64,000 nt of DNA from contig CP141149.1 in the NCBI GenBank assembly GCA_035235625.1, positions 4,125,001-4,189,000 on the forward strand. The letters are read 5' to 3'. Each line of letters opens with the position of its first letter. The stretch's first letter is position 1. The notes beneath the pieces are model-generated. The model did not search any database and was not told the DNA's origin. It saw nothing but the letters and a program-made list of their open reading frames with translations. Shown here piece by piece: positions 56,429 through 64,000 of the stretch. The DNA is from Saururus chinensis. Its lineage: Eukaryota > Streptophyta > Magnoliopsida > Piperales > Saururaceae. The translations under genes and the position numbers were made by a program.

Positions 56429-59362
56429 CACCTCGGGTAAACCCCCGATAAAACTAGTCTACTGATTCTTCAACAAAAATTTAAAACAAAACCAAGAAAA
56501 TTCATAATCAAACCAAACCATCAACCAAAAATAAAAAGCAAATAATAATATAAAATTTTTAGATCTCACAATTGATACCATTATCAATATGTTGAACCCC
56601 TCTCAATAGTGAAAGGGTTGTGGAAGCCCGTATTGCCAACATAATCACTGACGCATTAGTCCGACTATTGATGTCTAGTGTAACACCAATTTGGTAAACG
56701 TGTTAGTGTTAGTATTGTTCAACTTCCACCAAACACCATTTCCATCACTGATGTGTTGGCGATGACTTCAATGACCAGTATTGAAAACAAACAAAGATCA
56801 TACTGGATCAAAAAAATCCTCTTCCATAAAACATGATACTCACACCATTTAAAGCACGAATCCTCTAGTGTAATCCATGATTATAGTCATTTAATCTACA
56901 TAAAACACAATTGCGATCATTACTCTGAACATGACATAAATGTCATAAAACATCAACAATATATATCACAATAGATCGCCAAAAATGCAAATAGGTTAAG
57001 AACATCCATCCAAATCATGAAGGGCTCAAAGCTAAATATACAACCTATTTCATGAAATTGAAATCCTTTCTCACGCACATTGTCAACAAATCTATGAATA
57101 ATTTACTCTTTCCCTTGATTCTTCTTGATTTGGAAAGCTCTTTTATCTTCTCCCTCTTCATTTTGATATGTTTTTGAAGAAAAATGGGGGTCTAAGGGGC
57201 CTCAAAAGATATTTACAATAAGGAAGTTTCTGAACCAATTGGTGGAATTGCCTGAACTATTAGTATGCCCACCGACATGTTAGCCATTGATGAAAGTGGT
57301 CAAACTTCAAACGGCCATAACTCCCTCATCTAAACTCCGATTTATGCATTCTTAGTGGATTATGAAGATATTTTTTCTACTTTATATACCCAAAATTTTT
57401 GATAAAAAATCCATCTATAGAAAAAGTTATGCTATTAAGAAGGTCTGAGTATAAGATCCCTAAACTAGAACCAATTGATTTTATTTTATTTAATGGTTAT
57501 TGGGTGGTTTAATGCTAATTCTGATCAGTTTCGACTATTTTTGAAATTTAAGTGGTTACCAAAGGTTTTAGCTAAAACTTTCTTCACATTTATAGTTTTT
57601 AAGTTAATTTAAGTTATTTAAAATTTTTCTAAAAATTATGGATTTTTTTACTATTTTTCTTGAAAAATTAGGGGGAAGGACTTACTGTGGGCCCAATATG
57701 CAAAATTGGGATTATTAGTCCCAAATGACCTTAACAACATCTTAAGATAGAAAATAATTATTTCAAAATTTCTAGACTTCAATTTTGTTTAAAATAAGCA
57801 AGTTTTTCCATTTTTAGTAGTAAATCCTTTTTGTACCCCACTAATTCATTAGGTTTACCCCACCTTTTACTATAAAAGGAATAGCCCAACCACTTTCCCA
57901 ATTTGGAAAGGGCTGAGACTAGGAGCTTAGGAGCCTAATCCCCATTCTCCTAAAAGAGAAAAGAGATTAAGGAGTTAAGGGAACTATTTTGAGTGAGAAA
58001 GCTTGTTGAAGGTAAGTGTTTTCATCCTAAACGTGGCTGTGATTTTTTATTTGAGTTTTGATAGAGTTTGAAGTGGGTTCCATGGTTATAAGTTTTAATG
58101 GTGATTTGAGAAAGGTTTAATCTATGATGAGATTTCTTGGGGGTTTTGTTTAGTAATGGCTAGATTTGATGTTCTCTAAGCATAGATTGGATTATTATGA
58201 TGTTTGGGAGTGCGATTTAGTAGTTTAAGATTTATATGTGAAGTTTCGGTTTTGATTTCGAAGTAGGGAAGATGAACTAGAGATTGCTGTTATGGCGATC
58301 GAATGGCCTAACAGTTGTTCGAACGACCAGACAGACCGATCGAACAGGCCAGATAGGCTGATCGAACGGCCAGACATTCAAATGGCCCTCTAGGGCTTTC
58401 AAACGCCAACACTGCAAATTTGGCTATTTTTTCTATTTTGTCCATTTTTAAGTTTTTACTCTTAAATACCATTTCTTATGTTCATACTGAGTAATTAATG
58501 CTAGAATGAGCTACTAGAATGACATGATATTGATGTTGAAAATTATGAAGAATATTGAAGTATTATGTGAAATTGTATGTTGTTGGCTAAATATGTTAGG
58601 ATTGCTTATCTTGAATATATGATTAAATGATTCCTCATATTTTAAGCATGATTCCAACAAGATTATAGCATGATAATGGACTGATATGTCTTTACATAAT
58701 ATGATTAAATTATGAGTGAATGATGGTGCCATGTCTAGATTCAAGTGTGGTGTGAATATACATACATAGATTTAGCATGAGGTTGTACTTGACTTGATTA
58801 ATGGTTTTTGATGGTTTTTCAATCATGATTTTCAGTAAGGAGCCATGGGTAGATGTTAAAGAGCACGTATGTGGGATGTTGATGGGTTATCTATAATGCC
58901 CGTTCATGTGCTTAGAGACAAATGTTTCTATCTAGAACACACATGTGGGGCTAATCATGGTAATTATTGATCTTTATGATTTGATATGATGCATGTGGGG
59001 TTGATGGGAGCATGTTCATGTATCATGTTGCATGCATCATGAAATAGATTTTCGAATGTGGCTTTGCCGAGTTTAGCCGATGTAGGTCAATTGGATGCAA
59101 TTGGGTGAGAATTGCTTGCCGGGTTAATCGATAGTAGGCTTACCAATTCGGTTTTATGTCCAAAAGAATGAGGTTTTACGTTCGAAAGGATGGTGTGTAA
59201 CATCCCTTGAGGACGGGTTTTCCTCCTTGGGTTGAGAAGAGTGGAAATGCTATAAGGAGACCAAACTATTGAGATTATCTGGACCCTTAGAATCCAGCTG
59301 ATTTGTTCGATTGCACCGGCTTACCAGGTATTGTTGCTTGGGGTTTCAGTCTTGGTGAGAAG

Positions 59363-59604
59363 GGTTGCTCAAGAGTTTAGGCTTGATAGCAGGGGTTGCT
59401 CAAGGGCTCCGGCCTTGAAGAGCAGGGATTGCTCGAGGGCTCCGGTCTTGAGGAGCAGGGGTTGCTCGAGGGCTTCGGCCTTGAGAAGCATGGGTTTCTC
59501 GAGGGCTCCGACCTTAAGGACCAGGGGTTGCTCGATGGCTTCGGCCTTGAGGAGCAGGACTATTTGATATGGGATTGCTCGAGGGCTTCGGCCTTGAGGA
59601 GTAT
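59363..59604. repeat. 33-bp minisatellite
   Basis: TTGCTC(G/A)AGGGCT(C/T)CGG and the following CCTTGAGGAGCAGG recur with exact 33-bp spacing (TTGCTC or its variant at 59396, 59429, 59462, 59495, 59528), with a shorter degenerate unit before and one interrupted unit after. As 33 is a multiple of three, both strands stay open and produce repetitive leucine/serine or glycine/glutamate-rich ORFs that are probably not genes. Confidence 0.9.
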
Positions 59605-59628
59605 GTTTATTCTCTCTGTTTATGGATA

Positions 59629-60085
59629 TACATGATAGATTAGTGTGTTTGAGACACTTATTCATGCAGAATGAATGAGAGTGAATATGCATGATCTGAA
59701 TGTGTTGTAGGGATACTTCTCATGCAGGTTATATGTGATGTTTATGCATGATCTAAATGTGTGTTAGTGATACTTCTTATGTAGGTTATATGTGATATTT
59801 ATGCATGATCTGAATGTGTAGTAGAGACACTTCTCATGTTAGTTATATGTGATGTTTATGCATGATTTGAATGTGTGATAGAGACATTTCTCATGCAAGT
59901 TATATGTGATGTTTATGCATGATCTGAATGTGTGATAGAGACACTTCTCATGAAGGTTATATGTGATGTTTATGCATGATCCGAATGTGTGTTAGAGACA
60001 ATTGTCATGCAGGTTATATGTGATGATTATGCATGATGTGATTGTGTGAGAATCACTTATTATGTAGGATGGATGTAATGCCATA
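59629..60085. repeat. 57-bp minisatellite
   Basis: TATGCATGATCTGAATGTGT starts at 59686 and recurs at 59743, 59800, 59857, 59914, 59971 and 60028, each followed by AGAGACACTTCTCATGCAGG-type and GTTATATGTGATG blocks. A more diverged copy begins near 59629. The spacing is exactly 57 bp throughout. Confidence 0.95.
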
Positions 60086-61192
60086 ATGTGATTATTCATG
60101 TCATGATTAGTATGTATGAGGTACTTGTATGCAAAATAATTACCTATGGGTATATAGGGGTATGGTAAGGGAATAAATTAGAAATGAAGATATTATGTGA
60201 AATGTGGATCTAAATTATCATGTTGATGTGTCATGGTTATTTTCTGATTAACATTATTGTGTTTGAAACCTTACTTAGTTTTACTCACCCCTCTTTTTGT
60301 ATTTTGTTTTGGGGCTCCATGGTATGACATGCAGTTGAACAAGATCCCCTATATGAGGGACAATCAAGATATGCATGGGAGTAGGCATGGATGCCTTTGG
60401 ACCTTATTTTGTTTATTGATCTACGCTGCTATGATTATAGAACATCTTGTATGGTGGTTTTCGTTTCATACTCGTGTATATATTATGTTGTTAGATCTGT
60501 CTAAGATTTTCTAATTCGACCCATGTGTGATGGCTCAGGATTTGAAGTATGTGAGTTTAAATGAGGATTTACTTCAGAGATGTTATCCTCTTTTATTTTA
60601 CCTTATTTCTCTTATACAAAGGACTAAAGGTGTGTGAGTCGGTGTATGTAATTTACCTACTAGAGGGGTTAATACTTCCACAACATGTTTGACGAACAAT
60701 CTTGACGCCCTGTGTGCTTCAAACCGGTCCTTGGACCAGGTTCGGCTTGGGTCAAGTTAGTAGCTATCATTGACGCGTCATTGGGTCATCAACAACACCT
60801 TAGGTCCAATTTTAGATGATAAGGACTTCTTCATCCCAACTCTAATTAGCATGTTCTTTGTGGTTTTTTGAAGTTCTTTCTATTTACTATTGATCCTCCA
60901 GTTTTAGACTGAAACTCTAACAATGGGACAATTTATTAAACTGAGAAAGACCAAGGGTCATATTTACTATTTTCCACATGGACTTAGAAAATTCTATGAT
61001 GTTACATCTACCATAACTTTCTCATTTGAGATTCAATTTATGTGTTTTTGGTGGCACTTTGAAGCTTGTTTTATCTACTTTTTAGTAACAAAGTTTCATA
61101 TAAAGGAATATAATTGAGAAGATGTAATAGAAAAACTCACTAATATCCATGTGGCCTAATATAGGGATTTTAGAAAATACCCGGGCATTACA

Positions 61193-62398
61193 TGTTGTTA
61201 GCCTACACAAAAGATGGTGTGAACCTATGCATTTCCTCAAGACTATCCCAATCGATCACATATAATTTTTCATGTTTTCAGATTTTTGTCCATAATTCAA
61301 TTTGTAATAATGCAATCACTTCTATAACTATATGCAATATCAATTCTAAGTGATGTGTGTGTATGATCAATTTACCTTTGAGTTTTCTTCGATCTTCTTT
61401 TTTTTTACCACTACTGAATCTTCACAACTCATTTCTTCAAGTAAGTAATACCGTATACTTTATAACTCAACCAAACCATACACATTGAATCAACCTTTCA
61501 AGAATTATTCAAGACTAAAAAAAACACCTAATGATTGACATTGTTTTGTTTATGGATTATGCTAACACTCATATCTCACTTACAAATATCATGGCTTTGG
61601 TATGACTATGAGGCTTGACCTTGGAGAGGTGCATGCTTACTTCCTCTTGATACCTTCGTAAAGAGTTGTAGCTAACTAGGATAATCAACTTCTTGTTGCA
61701 CAGTTTTCTAGTTTTTTGCAGTTGGGAAGGTGTACCATGGTAGCCAGTTAACCTCCCCAACCTTGATGAACAAATAGGATCCTCAATCTATTCACTATTT
61801 TTAGAGAGACAACTACACAAACAAGAGTGGAGGAACTTTTAATCTAGATCCCAAGACCTCATAATCGTACTGATAACCATTGTTGCATCATCTTCTCTTC
61901 CTAGTCAACATAATACCAGAAAGGGGGAAATAAAGGGATGAAGAAGATTATGAGGAGGTGGATTGCAATAGAGATAGTGGCATCCTCCATTTACATGCGA
62001 TGTAGACCTAAACAAACCCAAAGAGGTGACTAGGGTGGAAACTTCTTTATTGGGTTATGGGGTTCTGTGGATGAAAATGAAACACCCCAGCATGAGAACC
62101 GACCCGGATGGAGGGGTTTGGAAAAAAATTGGAGAAACTTAATTTTTTTATAACAACTACAGTGAGACCAACCAGGAGTGGCGAACTTTGAGTGCAAGAG
62201 TCATAATGTTCCTCTACATACTACAGAGCTTTAGCCCCCCGTTGTGCATAGGCAAGAACAAACCAAATATTATAACTAATTTAGATAAGGCCAACATTGC
62301 CTTGCTGTTAGTTGCCTACATACATATTAGATAAAATTTATGATACTATTTCGGTACAATTAGATACGAACATAGTTTTGCCTAACGACTATTACATG
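61193..62398. other. Non-coding spacer
   Basis: AT-rich DNA without a supported gene. Near 62075-62105 GAAACACCCCAGCATGAGAA precedes CCGACCCGGATGG, which resembles the start region of some gypsy LTRs, but no element could be delimited. ORFs here are short and isolated. Confidence 0.4.
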
Positions 62399-63705
62399 TG
62401 TTGTTAAATTTTAATTATTTACTCTCAAGCACACGAATCTATAATAGTTGAGTGGCTAAATCGAGTGTCGATCCCATAAAGACTTAAAATTGGAAAACCA
62501 AATTTGATCTAACTCAAGTCAACCCTAATCTAGTTAACAAATATAAAGAGAATGACTTAAGCTAAAGTAACTAACAAAAGGAAATAAAAATTTAAAGGCA
62601 ATTAAACTATCTAAATTAAAATTCTAAAGCTTTAATCTAAGAATAAGAAAGCAATGCAAAACAAATAGAATACTACCAAATAAACAAAATACTAAGGCAT
62701 AGGAATCCACATTCATTAAATCATAGAAACTCATAAGCATGATCATTAATCATTTTTTCCACATTCCTCATAATAATCTAGAATTTAATCTTCATTATTA
62801 TGGAAAATATCATCATTAAGCTCTTATACACAATAAAAAAAACATTGTTCCTTCTCACTTCAATGGATTAAAAACATGTTATGAATTTTATCCACAATTT
62901 ACACATCACAACTAATACTCAATTTTAATATTAACAAAGTAAAAAACTAATGAAAACCAATTTAAATCATGAGAGAAACATGACTAAACTCATATCCAAA
63001 TCAATCTTATCAATTGAAAAGGTAGAAACAATTAACATTAAATCCATTATTAAGAAAAATTAATAAAATCTCATAATTATGAAATTTTATAATTTAATGA
63101 TGCTTCATCCAAGCCCTAGGAAAAAGACTTAGCTACGTATTAACGTAAGAAATAAAATTTTCATTGAATAAAGTAAAAAGACACTTACAACTTTAGAAGA
63201 AAATTAAGCAAGAATAAAAATTTGAGATTGCTACAGTAACCATAAACAGTACTGTGAATGATAACCAGTGAATAGTAACCCGTATTACTGTTTATTTTCT
63301 TCCTCCTCATGTGCTACAGTACCATGCTAAGTTTTTTCTTCTCTGTTTCTCTACTTTGCTGGCCTCTCTTATGCAATTCTCTGCTTTATTTATAAACTTG
63401 TTGGGTATAATTGTTCTTTCCATCTTTAAGCCTCAATTTCGACCCAGTGTAGTTAATTTCCATTCTTTGTATTTTTTATTTCTAAGCACTTGACCATTCA
63501 CTTAGTTTTAGCAAAGGAATTTTCCAAATTGAACTTGTTCTTGCACAAAAATTCTTCATGAATGCTCCAAAATGGCAATTTCATCAATTAAGCTCGTCAA
63601 ACCCTATAAAATAAAATTAAACTCTAATAAGTCAATATTAATATAAAATCAACCTTAAAATGCATAAAACTTGGGTATATAAATTTTTATATTTTGTGCA
63701 TATCA
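62399..63705 (+). mobile_element. Solo LTR, 1.3 kb, with target duplication
   Basis: The element starts TGTTGTTAAATTTTAATTAT and ends TTTTGTGCATATCA. The 5-bp flanks are identical: ACATG at 62394-62398 and at 63706-63710. Near the start it carries CACACGAATCTATAATAG, with TCGAGTGTCGATCCC after it, a block seen near the start of several plant LTR families. Around 63235-63320 it has CAGTACTGTGAA-type clusters. No interior or second LTR is present, so it is best explained as a solo LTR left by recombination. Orientation is inferred from the TG...CA ends and motif order. Confidence 0.75.
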
Positions 63706-64000
63706 ACATGCAACAAGCATAACAACATCATAGACGTTAAACTACATATATCCTTATGTCCAAATAAATTATTCGAGTCACACGAAAATCTCATAAATCA
63801 TTAGAGTCAAACAAAAGCAAACAAATCCATGGAATCCAACATCTCATCGAGGTGAATAGAATAGTAATAGAATTACTCATCCCACTCTATCACAGAGCAG
63901 AGCAAAATACACAACAGAGCAAATTGGATCTTATCAGATGTCATAAGATAATATCATATTTCATCCGACCATAACAGATCATACCAAACCAGATCGGAGC
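63706..64000. other. Non-coding end of window
   Basis: AT-rich sequence with a cluster of CAGATCATA/CAGAGCA variants in the last 100 bases; no gene or element boundary is visible. Confidence 0.4.

Larger units (their letters stand above)
56429..61192. mobile_element. Nested gypsy-type LTR sequence
   Basis: The right end GGGCATTACA (61183-61192), read in reverse, is an LTR start TGTAATGCCCGGGTATTTTC, and a TGGTATCAATTG primer-site-like motif lies on the minus strand near 56574-56585, suggesting a long minus-strand LTR. Inside it is plus-oriented LTR-style sequence: CCATAACTCCCTCATCTAAA (57314), TTACTATAAAAGGAATAG (57868), TTGTTGAAGGTAAGTG (58003), minisatellites, then TTTTACTCACCCCTC (60281). 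No gag or pol was found, so these are LTRs without interiors. Nesting is inferred and boundaries are approximate. Confidence 0.35.

Noticed and set aside
59331-59692. Repeat-protein-like ORFs on both strands
   Set aside because: The 33-bp minisatellite keeps all frames open; no start context or homologue supports translation.

Overview
This window is nuclear DNA from a flowering plant with a large, repeat-rich genome. The signs are GT-AG introns inside recognisable plant genes, two plant protein families (an alpha/beta hydrolase and an ERD6-like sugar carrier), CACTA and Stowaway-type DNA transposons, Ty1/copia and Ty3/gypsy LTR retrotransposons, an RTE-type LINE end and a fragment of plastid rpl2. 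The sequence alone does not settle the lineage (monocot or other angiosperm).

Layout. 1-2622: AT-rich blocks of inverted GCGTCGCTAATAG-type repeats with two CACTA-type ends, mixed with CT-rich tracts. 3850-9910 (+): a four-exon alpha/beta hydrolase gene of 316 codons whose introns hold a (TA)n tract, a terminal-inverted-repeat element and two MITE copies. 10333-35796 (-): an 18-exon ERD6-like sugar transporter gene, tail-to-tail with the hydrolase (422 bp between stop codons). Its 1.5 kb of coding sequence is spread over 25.5 kb because introns 10 and 11 (6.5 and 12.7 kb) are filled with retroelements. As read here, exon 6 has two extra G's that break the frame. 36.6-40.2 kb: an unidentified short ORF, unidentified gene-like remnants, MITEs and a FAR1/MULE-transposase pseudogene. 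40.9-64 kb: nested LTR retroelements. These include a complete but decayed Ty3/gypsy chromovirus (48247-53589, exact GTTAG target duplication), a solo LTR (62399-63705, exact ACATG duplication), and very long LTR-like stretches containing several minisatellite arrays.

Function. Only two host genes are convincingly present. The hydrolase is predicted to be a soluble serine hydrolase with an intact Ser-Asp-His triad. The transporter is predicted to be a 12-helix monosaccharide carrier, in relatives a tonoplast glucose exporter. Nothing indicates that the two work together; they are just convergent neighbours. I found no new biochemical system. The unusual material is the transporter frameshift, the plastid fragment lying inside a copia element, and the repeat architecture of the LTR-like regions.
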